The notes beneath the pieces are model-generated. The model ran no database searches, was not told the origin of the DNA, and saw nothing but the letters and a program-made list of their open reading frames with translations. 64,000 nt of DNA from Adhaeribacter terrigena (GTDB taxonomy: Bacteria; Bacteroidota; Bacteroidia; Cytophagales; Hymenobacteraceae): assembly GCF_016623615.1 (NCBI RefSeq), contig NZ_JAEHFX010000005.1, forward strand, positions 186,001 to 250,000, read 5' to 3'. Positions 41,755 to 50,045 of this stretch are shown piece after piece. Positions within the stretch are counted from its first letter, which is position 1. Every line of letters starts with the position of its first letter. Both the position numbers and the translations under genes were made by a program.

Positions 41755-41897
41755 TCCTGCTGAACTTCAGGTCATTTTTCTTCTTTGGCTATAAGCTGAA
41801 ACCAGTTCACCAAATAAAACCCTGAACAAAATACCCATCACTTGAAGCTGCGTATGCGTACTACTTAAAAAGTATCAGGCGTTACCACTTTATTCTT

Positions 41898-42302
41898 ATG
41901 CAGCGCGATTTTCAGAATGGTTTAAAGCAAACTATTGTTCATTTAGAATACTGCGAAGCTGAAAGGTATATTTATGCCGCGTTTACCGATTTTCAATCGT
42001 TGCCGGTATTAAAGGAGGCCTGCGAGGCAGCACTCAGAATTATCCGGGAAAAAGGCTGTACCAAAATTTTAAGCGATAACTCCGGAATGCTTGGCGGCAA
42101 AGATTTCGGTTATGATTATATATTGACCGAATTTGCTCCAAAGGCTATTTCTTACGGCTTAAAGTATTTTGCTTATGTAACGCCGCCAGCAATTGGTAAT
42201 CCGCAAACGGTAAAGAAACTGGAAGTTACCTTTCCGCCCGAACTGGAGTTTATGCTTTTCGATACGGCAGAAGAAGCCCGAAAATGGTTGCTGAGCCGTT
42301 AA
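41898..42302 (+). CDS. STAS-like small protein of unknown function
   Basis: A 134-residue soluble protein alternating strands and helices: VHLEYCEAERYIYAAFTDFQS, helix LPVLKEACEAALRIIREKG, strand CTKILSDNSGMLGG, helix, then LKYFAYVTPPAIGNP and a last helix DTAEEARKWLLSR. This is the SpoIIAA/STAS-like pattern seen in many Bacteroidota proteins with no phosphate-accepting Ser identified. Regulatory role possible but unproven. Confidence 0.7.
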   Translation: MQRDFQNGLKQTIVHLEYCEAERYIYAAFTDFQSLPVLKEACEAALRIIREKGCTKILSDNSGMLGGKDFGYDYILTEFAPKAISYGLKYFAYVTPPAIGNPQTVKKLEVTFPPELEFMLFDTAEEARKWLLSR

Positions 42303-42325
42303 ACTTTTCTGACCTGCTGAATCCG

Positions 42326-42354
42326 AAAAGCTCCTGCTAGCGCATGGGGCTTTT
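42326..42354 (+). terminator. intrinsic terminator fused to a 29-bp repeat
   Basis: AAAAGCTCC / GGGGCTTTT stem with G-U pairs. Confidence 0.75.
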
Positions 42355-42383
42355 ACTTTTTCAGGCCTAAACCATAGCGTTTT
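42355..42383 (-). repeat. 29-bp interspersed repeat after a terminator
   Basis: The minus strand reads AAAACGCTATGG, TTTAGG, CCTGAAAAAGT; a near-consensus copy. Confidence 0.92.
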
Positions 42384-42554
42384 CGATCACCATAAATTAA
42401 CCCTGATTGTAAAAACTAAAAAGTAATGTCTGATTTTCAGAGTATCCTGCTTAAATTGAACAAAAACTATTTATGCCGGTTGCGTTATTGGTGGCTGGGT
42501 TTTCGTATGCTATAAAGGTTTGAAAGCTTGGGTAGCTTTGAAAAGATATTTAAA

Positions 42555-43862
42555 ATGAAGTGCTTCTTTTTTATTCTTTTTTTTGCCTGGTGCAACGTTC
42601 TGGCAGCCCAGGGGCAATGGCTCAGGCAGGCGCTTCCGGTTCCTGCCGGCACGTATTTTGGCTCCAGCACTCCCAATAATATAGCGGCTGTAAATGAGAA
42701 CGTGGTTTGGGTAAATGCCGGGAAACATATCTACCGGACCACCGATGGCGGCAACACCTGGGCTAACGTAACCCCGGCGATCAACGATCCGCAATTTTTG
42801 CTTACGCAGATCAATTCTATTCACGCAACCAGCCCCAATACTGCTTATTTTCTGGCCGAATTTTACCGCACACACTCTTACGTAAACCGCATCTACAAAA
42901 CCACCGATGGCGGGCTTACCTGGGTTCATCAGGTGCAGGTATATCCGGATCAGATCACGTATGGGGTCAGCCGGGCTTGTCTCATTCATTTTTTCGATCC
43001 CGATCATGGCGTAACCGTGGCCGACCGGGCAAACGCTACCGGCTATTTCGAGATCTATACCACCAGCAACGGCGGTTCAACCTGGACTTTGGTTCCTGCC
43101 GGCAACTTGCCAGCGCCGGATATGTTGCTCGATTATGCTGGAATTGGCCATAAGTTTGCGGCGGCGGGCAATGCCATCTGGGTGTGCGTAAAAGGTAACC
43201 GCATTTTAAGATCCACTGATAAAGGAGTAACCTGGACTATCAGCCACACGGGTTTGCCGGCAAATGTACCTATCACGGCCATTGCTTTTGAAGATCTGCA
43301 AAATGGTTTGGTTAGTGCCGGCCCGGTATTAAAACGTACTTCTGATGGCGGCAAAACCTGGCAGACCGTTGCCTATACCGGTTTTTTTGCCGGCTCTGAG
43401 CTGGAAGCAATACCGGGCAATAATGGCGTGTATATCAGTGCCGGCAAATCCGGTTCTTCGTTTTCCATGGATCACGGCCTTAGCTGGACAAGCGTAGAAA
43501 ATACCCTTAAGCACCACGATATTGAATTTGTAAACAACGGCGCCGGTTTCAGCCTGGCCGATAGCATCGTTTATAAATTCAGCAGCAATGCGATAGAAAC
43601 TGCAAATGCAAAGACGAAACCGGTGATTGATTTCCTGATTTCGCCTAACCCTGGCAGTGGCAATATTACCATCTCGGGAAATTCGCTGGAGCCTTTTACT
43701 GTGGAGGTTTATAATATGGCCGGGAAACAGGTGCTTCAAACAAAGGATGCTGCGTTTATTCCAGCCAGAATAGACCTTAGCGGGCAACGGAAAGGTATAT
43801 ATTATTTCAGGATCCTGAGTAATGGGCACCAAGCTTTAACGAGGAAACTGGTATTGCAATAA
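42555..43862 (+). CDS. T9SS-exported protein with BNR/YCF48-like repeats
   Basis: The ATG at 42555 gives 435 residues with a signal peptide (cut after LAAQ). Repeated blocks IYRTTDGGNTW, IYKTTDGGLTWV, IYTTSNGGSTW, LRSTDKGVTW, LKRTSDGGKTW and SFSMDHGLSW form a beta propeller of the BNR/YCF48 type. The last 75 residues (FLISPNPGSGNITISG ... VEVYNMAGKQVLQ ... KGIYYFRILSNG ... LVLQ) are a type A T9SS sorting domain. So it is secreted and surface-attached or released; ligand unknown. Confidence 0.9.
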   Translation: MKCFFFILFFAWCNVLAAQGQWLRQALPVPAGTYFGSSTPNNIAAVNENVVWVNAGKHIYRTTDGGNTWANVTPAINDPQFLLTQINSIHATSPNTAYFLAEFYRTHSYVNRIYKTTDGGLTWVHQVQVYPDQITYGVSRACLIHFFDPDHGVTVADRANATGYFEIYTTSNGGSTWTLVPAGNLPAPDMLLDYAGIGHKFAAAGNAIWVCVKGNRILRSTDKGVTWTISHTGLPANVPITAIAFEDLQNGLVSAGPVLKRTSDGGKTWQTVAYTGFFAGSELEAIPGNNGVYISAGKSGSSFSMDHGLSWTSVENTLKHHDIEFVNNGAGFSLADSIVYKFSSNAIETANAKTKPVIDFLISPNPGSGNITISGNSLEPFTVEVYNMAGKQVLQTKDAAFIPARIDLSGQRKGIYYFRILSNGHQALTRKLVLQ

Positions 43863-43880
43863 GTTGCTTTAAATGGAAAA

Positions 43881-43916
43881 GTCAAAAGCCCGATGCTGCT
43901 GCACCGGGCTTTTGAC
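43881..43916. terminator. intrinsic terminator fused to a 29-bp repeat
   Basis: GTCAAAAGCCCG / CGGGCTTTTGAC long arms between convergent genes. Confidence 0.9.
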
Positions 43917-43943
43917 TTTTTCGGGCTAAAACCCTACCGTTTT
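43915..43943 (-). repeat. 29-bp interspersed repeat after a terminator
   Basis: The minus strand reads AAAACGGTAGGG, TTTTAG, CCCGAAAAAGT; central GGG/CCC dyad. It lies 8 bp past the minus-strand stop. Confidence 0.92.
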
Positions 43944-43950
43944 TAAAGAT

Positions 43951-44850
43951 TTACAAACCGGCAATATTTACTCGCAGGATGTTGCCTTTGGTTTTCTTGC
44001 CTTCGTTGGAAATGAACAGTTCTCCGGTGGGGCTGAAAGCGATGCCTTCGGCTTTGTAGAATTCGGATTTGCTGATCGGGTAGCGGTTTTTGATGTTGCC
44101 TTTGGCATCCAGCACCACGATCTGGCAGTTTTTGGCGTCGGTTACGTAGATGTTGCCGGTGAGCGGGTGCACCTGCACTTCGGAAGGCATCATGGTTTCT
44201 TCGTCGTTCCGGATATCGGCGAAAACGTTATGGCCGAAATCGATCTTGTAAATGGGGGCGGGGTTCAGCTTTTTGGTCTCCAGATCGAAGCTGTAAATGC
44301 CTTTGTAAGCGGTGCTGTTGCTGTCGTGGTCTTTTACGGCCAGCAGCAGGCGGTTATTTTTAGCATCGTAACCCAAACCTTCAATGTTGTTGTTTTCGGT
44401 GAAATCGGTTTTGTGCTCACTTACCTTGGGCTTCGTGCTTTCGAAATCGGCTACTTCAAACAAATGCCCGTCGGAACGCACCACGTAAGCGGTTTTGCCT
44501 ACCAGCGTAATGCCTTCGTAATCGCCGGGGCCGGCAAAATCTACTTCGCGCTCTATTTTAGAAGTGGCGGTGTTGTAGATAAAAATGGTGCCCCGTTCGT
44601 CCTGCACGCAGGCAAAACGATTCGGGCTGAGGTAAGCAATGCCGGAAACTTCGCGTAAAACGTCGGGCACTTCCCATTTAGAAATTACTTTTACGTCGCG
44701 GGAAGCTGTTTCTTTGGCGGCTTTACTTTTTTTGCCTTTATCTGTAGCGTTTTCCCAAAGGGCTTCCGGTTGCAGTTTTTCGGAAGCTTCGCTTACCAGA
44801 AAAAACGCCGATAATCCTAATCCTACAATGCCTGCTGCTATCTTTTTCAT
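43951..44850 (-). CDS. SdiA-regulated-domain beta-propeller protein
   Basis: The 299-residue exported protein has an N-terminal signal or anchor and then a propeller of the SdiA-regulated (PF06977) kind: WEVPDVLREVSGIAYLSPNRFACVQDERGTIFIYN, GDYEGITLVGKTAYVVRSDGHLFEV, NIEGLGYDAKNNRLLLAVKD, PSEVQVHPLTGNIYVTDAKN and KAEGIAFSPTGELFISNEGK. Periplasmic; ligand or activity unknown. Downstream of a PepSY-like gene on the same strand. Confidence 0.88.
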   Translation of the reverse strand: MKKIAAGIVGLGLSAFFLVSEASEKLQPEALWENATDKGKKSKAAKETASRDVKVISKWEVPDVLREVSGIAYLSPNRFACVQDERGTIFIYNTATSKIEREVDFAGPGDYEGITLVGKTAYVVRSDGHLFEVADFESTKPKVSEHKTDFTENNNIEGLGYDAKNNRLLLAVKDHDSNSTAYKGIYSFDLETKKLNPAPIYKIDFGHNVFADIRNDEETMMPSEVQVHPLTGNIYVTDAKNCQIVVLDAKGNIKNRYPISKSEFYKAEGIAFSPTGELFISNEGKKTKGNILRVNIAGL

Positions 44851-44935
44851 CTTTGTATTTCTTTATTTGGAAGCCAGCCGGAAAATGTATTCCGGAGCCT
44901 GAATTTTATTTACGTGCCTTTTCAAAAACCAAGCC

Positions 44936-45373
44936 TTAAAACGGCAGGGTCGTTTCTTTGCCGTCGGCGCTGAAAACCAGTTCTTTGCTTAAAACGAACC
45001 AGCGCGACAATTCTACTTCATAATACGTCTGCCCGTTGTATTCGATCTTTTCGGCTTCGTCGAGCTCATAACCGTTATAGTTTTGTTTAAGGGCATTGGC
45101 AATGGCGGCCGGAACTTCGGTATTTTCAATTTCCAGTTTCTGCATCAGCACTTTGCCGGAAGCGTCTAATACCACCGAGCGTTCGGCAGTGCCTTGTTCA
45201 AATTCTACTTCGTACTTGTCGTTCAGTTTTTCCCATTCGGGCTTCTGGGCATCGGTGAACTGGCTTTTAAAGCTGTTCATCACCACCGAGGGTACTTCGG
45301 TTTCTTTGATATCCTGTGCAGTAGCAAACAGGGAAGAAGTGCCTAAAAACAACGCTAAGGTTAGTGCTTTCAT
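44936..45373 (-). CDS. PepSY-like (DUF2874-type) secreted protein
   Basis: Start at the ATG at 45373 (MKALTLALFLGTSSLFATAQ) gives 145 residues with a signal peptide; the longer frame lacks one. Two similar halves follow (EVPSVVMNSFKSQFTDAQKPEWEKLNDKYEVEFEQGTAERSVVLDASGKVL, then EVPAAIANALKQNYNGYELDEAEKIEYNGQTYYEVEL), the PepSY-like pattern of periplasmic proteins. These often lie beside two-component systems, as here with the kinase gene 850 bp upstream. Confidence 0.88.
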   Translation of the reverse strand: MKALTLALFLGTSSLFATAQDIKETEVPSVVMNSFKSQFTDAQKPEWEKLNDKYEVEFEQGTAERSVVLDASGKVLMQKLEIENTEVPAAIANALKQNYNGYELDEAEKIEYNGQTYYEVELSRWFVLSKELVFSADGKETTLPF

Positions 45374-45542
45374 GATGGTATGTTTTGGTTTATCGTTAAT
45401 TTCTGATTCAAAGGTCGGGAGGGATTTGGGAAGGAATTGGGAAGAATTGGGATTTTTAAGATTTTTTTTGTTAGCTCCACTTTTCTTTGTCATTTCGACG
45501 AGAGGAGGGGTGTATTTAAGCGAATACAAAAGTTTGTTATTG
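45374..45542. other. leader of the PepSY-like gene
   Basis: No gene; probable promoter region with GTCATTTCGACGAGAGGAGG at about 45490, a string that recurs (inverted, modified) near 32830. Confidence 0.4.
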
Positions 45543-45571
45543 AGTTTTTATACTTGAAAGGATAGCGTTTT
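45543..45571 (-). repeat. 29-bp interspersed repeat
   Basis: The minus strand reads AAAACGCTATCC through TATAAAAACT; adjacent to the 235-bp element. Confidence 0.75.
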
Positions 45572-45572
45572 T

Positions 45573-45807
45573 ATAGCTTGCTTTCGTTTTTAATTCTTAA
45601 TTCTTAATTAAACTTTCCCCCTCAAGCCGGGCGGCTTCGTTTCTGCGTTCGCGGCTGCAACCCTTCCTGCCCTTGCGGGCTGCCTGTGGCACCGGAAGTC
45701 TTGGAGGCCGCTCTCACAGAAACTGGTGTCATTCTCCTTCGTAGCTGGCTTCTTTTTAGTCTACTTTTCTTCAGTCCTTGATTTCAGGTTACGCTGCGCT
45801 GGCGATT
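45573..45807 (+). repeat. 235-bp dispersed element, copy 2
   Basis: Inverted relative to copy 1 at 32457-32689; shared blocks include ATAGCTTGCTTT at the left end and GCGCTGGCGA at the right. No open frame is shared by both copies. Confidence 0.75.
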
Positions 45808-45870
45808 GGCGTGATGGAAGAAAATCTGAGAAGGACACCCACAAGAGGCGCCCTACAGATAAATTCTATC

Positions 45871-45930
45871 TGTTGATTCAGACAAAAAATCCTGTGCATC
45901 CCACAAATCTTTAAAATCGTGTTCAGATTT
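45871..45930 (-). repeat. TCTGAACACGAT-family intergenic repeat
   Basis: On the minus strand TCTGAACACGATTTTAAAG, TGGGATGCACAGGAT and TTTTTTGTCTGAAT. Confidence 0.65.
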
Positions 45931-45934
45931 CATT

Positions 45935-45956
45935 TCCGTCTGCTTCAGCTGACGGA
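45935..45956. repeat. short inverted repeat
   Basis: TCCGTC and GACGGA arms around CTGCTTCAGCT; no gene adjacent. Confidence 0.5.
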
Positions 45957-45992
45957 TTCAGAGTTACCCGCCTTTTCCAGGAGGGCAGGGGG

Positions 45993-46177
45993 CAATGCCG
46001 TCAACATAAGAGAATCCATAGAAAATTATTGGGTCATTCTGAGCCTGTCGAAGAAACTTACGCGGAATTACAAGGGAATTCGAGCGAAGCAATGAATTCC
46101 TTGCAGGTTCGATACGCGTTAGTTTCCTCAGCTTCCCTCAGGATGACCCAATAAATTCTTAAGTTGACGGCATTGAG
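45993..46177. repeat. 185-bp hairpin-like (MITE-like) element
   Basis: Ends are inverted copies: left GCAATGCCGTCAAC and ATTGGGTCATTCTGAG, right CTCAGGATGACCCAAT and TTGACGGCATTGA. The left arm continues with the string CTGTCGAAGAA. No coding sequence. Likely a small non-autonomous repeat of a kind common in this phylum. Confidence 0.65.
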
Positions 46178-46226
46178 GGCTGGGTGGTTGAATCTCGTTG
46201 CCAGGTAAAACCATCAACTCAGTTAT

Positions 46227-47498
46227 TCAGGTAAGATAAACCGTAAACCGGTGCTTCCCATCCTGAAAACTGTATTCGATCCGGAAACCATACAGATCAG
46301 TAATGGCTTTTACGATGGCAAGTCCTAAGCCGGTGCTGCCGGAATTTTGCTCGCCTTTGTAGAACCGGTTAAAGATCTGCTGTGGGTCTAAAGCGTTTCC
46401 GGAGCCAGTATTCTGCACGGTTAAGCTTTCTGGTTTTACCTGCACCTTTACTGTGCCGCCAGAAATGTTATGCGAAATGGCATTTTTGAGCAGGTTTGTA
46501 ATTAGAATATTTGCGAGGTCGGGGTTCACCTGGGCTTGCAGATTTCCTTGTTCTTCCAGGTGGAGGGTTACTTCGCGGTGTTCGGCCAGGTCAGTAAGGT
46601 CTTCGAGCTGCTTTTTAATCAGGTCGTTGAAATTTGTGGCGGCAACTTCCGGAAACTGGCGGTTCTCGATCCTGGAAAGCTGCGACAGCGATTTATTCAG
46701 GCGGGTGGAACGTTCGAGGTTATTGATGATGGAAGCTAAAATTTCCAGTTGGGCTTCGCTTAAATTGTTGTTTTCTACCAGCAGTTCGAGCTTGTTCAGG
46801 CTGATGGCTAAAGGCGTTTGGAGTTCGTGGCTGGCGTTTTCGATGAATTGTTTCTGGCTGTTGAAGGCGGCGATGTTGCTTTTGATGAGCTTTTGCACGG
46901 TTTCGTTCAGGAGCTTGAATTCTTCGATGTTGGTTTTGGTGGTTTTAAGCGGTTGCTGATCTTCGAGCCGGAATTTCTGCAAACGCTCCAGCAGGCGGTA
47001 AAACGGTTTCCAGATCTTGCGCAGCAGGAAGTTGTTCAGGAGTAAAATGCTGGCTACGAGGCCTAAGTACAACCAAACTAGGGAATAAAGCAGGTCTGCG
47101 ATCAGGTCGTCTTCTTCTACCATGGAGGTGATGAGTTGCAGCTCGTAGTAGCGGCCGTTGGGGTGATGGAACGCGGTGCGTAGTAACCTTACCGGCTCGT
47201 AATCTTCCTCGTTTTCCATGTACATGAGCGTGTCCTGGTAGGTATCGGTGTAGGTTTGCGCTTTAGGAAAGGGAATTTCTTTGATGGTAAAGTAGCCGGC
47301 TTCGAATTCGGGCTGGTTTAATATGGTGGTATCGGCAGAAGCTTTCCGTATCACTAGGATTTTCTGGTTTTCCAGGCCGTCGTCCATGCTGTCGTAAATT
47401 TCGTCGAGCATGGAAAAATAGAACAAGCCGGCCCAGATGGAAATGATGAGCAGCAGAATGCCCGCAAAGTACGCCGAGGTGTAGTTGAGCAGTTTCAT
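46227..47498 (-). CDS. two-component sensor histidine kinase
   Basis: The 423-residue protein has two membrane helices (about residues 8-30 and 142-165) around a periplasmic sensor of about 110 residues, then a linker, the phosphoacceptor box ASHELQTPL, the N box NLLKNAISHN, and the G2 box TGLGLAIVKA. It phosphorylates the response regulator encoded 9 bp upstream. The kinase layout is of the CusS/RprX-like group; signal unknown, though the nearby PepSY-like gene is a plausible target. Confidence 0.93.
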   Translation of the reverse strand: MKLLNYTSAYFAGILLLIISIWAGLFYFSMLDEIYDSMDDGLENQKILVIRKASADTTILNQPEFEAGYFTIKEIPFPKAQTYTDTYQDTLMYMENEEDYEPVRLLRTAFHHPNGRYYELQLITSMVEEDDLIADLLYSLVWLYLGLVASILLLNNFLLRKIWKPFYRLLERLQKFRLEDQQPLKTTKTNIEEFKLLNETVQKLIKSNIAAFNSQKQFIENASHELQTPLAISLNKLELLVENNNLSEAQLEILASIINNLERSTRLNKSLSQLSRIENRQFPEVAATNFNDLIKKQLEDLTDLAEHREVTLHLEEQGNLQAQVNPDLANILITNLLKNAISHNISGGTVKVQVKPESLTVQNTGSGNALDPQQIFNRFYKGEQNSGSTGLGLAIVKAITDLYGFRIEYSFQDGKHRFTVYLT

Positions 47499-47507
47499 TG
47501 CAGTAAT

Positions 47508-48185
47508 TTATTCGGCCAGCAGTTTATACCCGATGCCGTAAATGGCCTGGATCTCGATTTCGGCCTGGCTGTCTTTTAGTTTTTTGCGCAGGTTTTTGAT
47601 CTGGGAATAAATAAATTCAAAGTTGTCGGCCTCGTCGATCTGGTCGCCCCACACGTGTTCAGCCAACGCGGTTTTGCTTACCAGCCGGCTTTTATTCGTA
47701 ACCAGGTAAAGCAATACGTCGAATTCCTTCCGGTTCAAAGGCAGTTCTTTTCCGTTCACTTTTACCGCGTGGCTTTCCGGATCGATGGTTACGTTATTGA
47801 GAATTACTTCGTGGCTGCCTTCAAATTTCTTCCGCCTGAGCACCGATTTTACCCGCGCGTGCAGCTCGGCCATATGAAACGGTTTTGGCAAGTAATCGTC
47901 GGCGCCTAAATTTAAGCCGGCTACTTTATCGTCTATCGAATTTTTGGCGGAAACGATGATCACGCCGTCAGTTTTCTGCAGTTTCTTGAGTTCGCTTAGA
48001 ATGTCCAGGCCGTTGCCGCCGGGAAGTGAAATATCTAATAAAATGCAGTCGTATTCGTAAATTCCGATCTTATCCAGCGCATCGTTGAAATTGGTGGCGG
48101 TTTCTATCCGGTATTTTTCTTTTTCTAAAGAAGTAACCATGTTTTGCAGCATGTCCGGTTCGTCTTCTATGATCAGGATCTTCAT
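47508..48185 (-). CDS. OmpR-type response regulator
   Basis: The 225-residue protein has a receiver with acidic pair EDEPD, phospho-acceptor Asp in LLDISLPGGNG (near residue 51), Ser in IIVSAKNS and Lys in LPKPF. A winged-helix domain follows (LNRKEFDVLLYLVTNKSRLVSKTALAEHVWGDQ ... IYSQIKNLRKKL ... IQAIYGIGYKL). First gene of the pair with the kinase, on the same strand. Confidence 0.95.
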   Translation of the reverse strand: MKILIIEDEPDMLQNMVTSLEKEKYRIETATNFNDALDKIGIYEYDCILLDISLPGGNGLDILSELKKLQKTDGVIIVSAKNSIDDKVAGLNLGADDYLPKPFHMAELHARVKSVLRRKKFEGSHEVILNNVTIDPESHAVKVNGKELPLNRKEFDVLLYLVTNKSRLVSKTALAEHVWGDQIDEADNFEFIYSQIKNLRKKLKDSQAEIEIQAIYGIGYKLLAE

Positions 48186-48307
48186 TTCGGGTTCGGGAGT
48201 TCAGTTTGGGTAAAGTAAACGCAGAAATCGGGAAAGATGTGGGAATTTTTGGAAAAAGACGCAAGTATCAGGACATAAGTATCAAGATGAAAGAATGAAA
48301 AAGCTAT

Positions 48308-48336
48308 AAAACGGTAGGCTTTGGGCCTGAAAAAGT
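48308..48336 (+). repeat. 29-bp interspersed repeat
   Basis: AAAACGGTAGGC, TTTGG, GCCTGAAAAAGT; AGGC/GCCT dyad. Confidence 0.92.
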
Positions 48337-48420
48337 CTGTACCGGAAGTTTTGATAGGAGTCTTTCTGAGTTTTCGGGTTGAAGCCTTCAGCTTTTGTAT
48401 TGATAATTTATCTTTAAACC

Positions 48421-48912
48421 ATGAATAAAATCCCTTTCTTTTTACTTGTCATTTTTACTGCTAGCTGTTCCCAAACAGGAAAAGAGCAGAAAGTCGTAAC
48501 CAAGCAAGAAAAAGTAATGCCAGAAAAGTTAGCTGATGGGCTATATTTTATGGATGCAGCTAAAGGCATTAAAGTCGAGCAATTTAAGGTATTCGATCAG
48601 GATAAATATTTTGTAGAGAAAGAGCCAATTTTAACCGCAAATGAGTTTATTATAAATTTTCGCTATGATTCCTTAATCTACGCTGACACATTTGCTTTAG
48701 CTAAACTTGAACTGTCTGAAAAAGCTTTACAAAAGTGGAGAAGCAAGACGAATGGAATCTCTGATAAAAATGTAGCTTTAATTGCTGATAACAAGGTTTT
48801 ATCCTGGATTGATCTCCGCAATAAAACCTATCCCAATTTTCAATTCTGCTATTGCGATTATAATAAAGATGAATTGGAGGAAATAGAAAAGAAGGTAAAA
48901 GCATTGCACTAA
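48421..48912 (+). CDS. predicted lipoprotein of unknown function
   Basis: A 163-residue protein with lipobox TASC (Cys near residue 16). The mature part has LADGLYFMDAAKGIKVEQ, EPILTANEFIINFRYDSL, a helix LSEKALQKWRSKTNGISDKNVALIADNKVLSWIDLRN and the end DYNKDELEEIEKKVKALH. It faintly recalls the first periplasmic domain of SecD-type proteins, but not enough to call. AT-rich; single gene with its own terminator. Confidence 0.7.
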   Translation: MNKIPFFLLVIFTASCSQTGKEQKVVTKQEKVMPEKLADGLYFMDAAKGIKVEQFKVFDQDKYFVEKEPILTANEFIINFRYDSLIYADTFALAKLELSEKALQKWRSKTNGISDKNVALIADNKVLSWIDLRNKTYPNFQFCYCDYNKDELEEIEKKVKALH

Positions 48913-48943
48913 AAAAAGCCCGGCGCGTTTGCACCGGGCTTTT
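48911..48943. terminator. intrinsic terminator fused to a 29-bp repeat
   Basis: AAAAAGCCCGG / CCGGGCTTTT stem between convergent genes. Confidence 0.88.
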
Positions 48944-48972
48944 ACTTTTTCAGGTCTAAACCCTACCGTTTT
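48944..48972 (-). repeat. 29-bp interspersed repeat after a terminator
   Basis: The minus strand reads AAAACGGTAGGGT, loop, ACCTGAAAAAGT. Confidence 0.92.
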
Positions 48973-48985
48973 AACCCTTTTCAGC

Positions 48986-49867
48986 TTACCCGATCTTCAC
49001 CGAAGTCATGGTTAAGGAACCGGCCACGGCTTTATCGTTGAAGAAGGAAACGGGATCTTTGCTGCCTTTTAAACCGAGTGTGTAAAGCAGCGGCAGGTAA
49101 TGGTCGGGCGTTGGGATGGCTAACAGCGCTTCTTTGCCTAACGTTTTATAATTGATAAGCGGTTTGTGATCGCCGTTGGCAATGAGCTCTTTGAATTTTG
49201 CGTTCAGGGTGATTGCCCAATCGTAGCCGTATTCGGGTTCGTTCATTTTATCCCAGGCTACCATGCCCAGATTATGTACCATATTCCCGCTGCCGATGAT
49301 CAGGACGCCTTTTTTGCGGAGGTCGTAAAGTTCTTTGGCCAGGTCGTAATGGTACTGCGGATCTTTGTAATAATCGATGCTCAGCTGTAGAACCGGGATA
49401 TCGGCTTTCGGGTACATGTGGCGCACTACCGTCCAGGTGCCGTGGTCGAGGCCCCAGTCGTGGTCTTCTACAACGTTGGTAGATTTAATGATCGAAGCGG
49501 TTTCTTTGGCTAAGGCCGCATCGCCGGGCGCTTTGTATTGCACGTTAAACAATTCCTGCGGGAAGCCGCCGAAGTCGTGGATGGTTTTGGGGAAATCCAT
49601 GGCCGTGATGCGGGTGCCGCGGCTGAGCCAGTGCGCGGAAACAACTAAAACGGCTTTGGGCGTAGGAATTTCTTTGGCCATCTGTTTCCAACGCTGATTG
49701 AATGGATTGTCTTCGATGCCGTTCATGGGCGAGCCGTGACCGATGAATAGCACGGGCATCAGGTTGCCATCGTCTTTAAGCTCGCCGGTAAATTTATTGA
49801 ATGCTGAAAAGCCGGTTATTCCCACGGTTCCTAAAAGTAAGGTTTTAATAAAATGTTTCCGATCCAT
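48986..49867 (-). CDS. ygiD: DODA/YgiD-type extradiol ring-cleavage dioxygenase
   Basis: The ATG at 49867 (MDRKHFIKTLLLGTVGITGFSAF) gives 293 residues with a signal-like or Tat-like start. The enzyme part matches the DODA/YgiD family: MPVLFIGHGSPMN, a SAHWLSRGT block, GFPQELFNVQY, DHDWGLDHGTW, ISIIGSGNMVHNLG-like VLIIGSGNMVHNLG and TPDHYLPLLYTLG, with the conserved metal His residues. Family members cleave catechols, including DOPA. The exported N-terminus is unusual for the family, which is normally cytoplasmic. Confidence 0.88.
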   Translation of the reverse strand: MDRKHFIKTLLLGTVGITGFSAFNKFTGELKDDGNLMPVLFIGHGSPMNGIEDNPFNQRWKQMAKEIPTPKAVLVVSAHWLSRGTRITAMDFPKTIHDFGGFPQELFNVQYKAPGDAALAKETASIIKSTNVVEDHDWGLDHGTWTVVRHMYPKADIPVLQLSIDYYKDPQYHYDLAKELYDLRKKGVLIIGSGNMVHNLGMVAWDKMNEPEYGYDWAITLNAKFKELIANGDHKPLINYKTLGKEALLAIPTPDHYLPLLYTLGLKGSKDPVSFFNDKAVAGSLTMTSVKIG

Positions 49868-49932
49868 GATTCTTGTTCGGGTTAATGGTTTTGCTCTTGC
49901 AATTTGTGATAATGCCAACAGTTGCGATTTTT

Positions 49933-50024
49933 GTCTCCCTTTGGAGGGGTTGGGGGAGGATTTTACTTTATCTGATTATTATCAGCAATGCATGATGTTC
50001 TCCCCAACCCCCTCCAAAGGGGGA
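49933..50024. repeat. 92-bp inverted-repeat element
   Basis: Arms of about 25 bp (CCCTTTGGAGGGGTTGGGGGA and its complement) around 40 AT-rich bases. It lies between two minus-strand genes; it could act as a transcript-processing or terminator structure. No gene inside. Confidence 0.75.
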
Positions 50025-50045
50025 CTTTTCTTCGCTGCGCTTAAA

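Noticed and set aside
45726-45914. 62-residue frame in repeat DNA
   Set aside because: It runs from one repeat element into another and has no conserved features.
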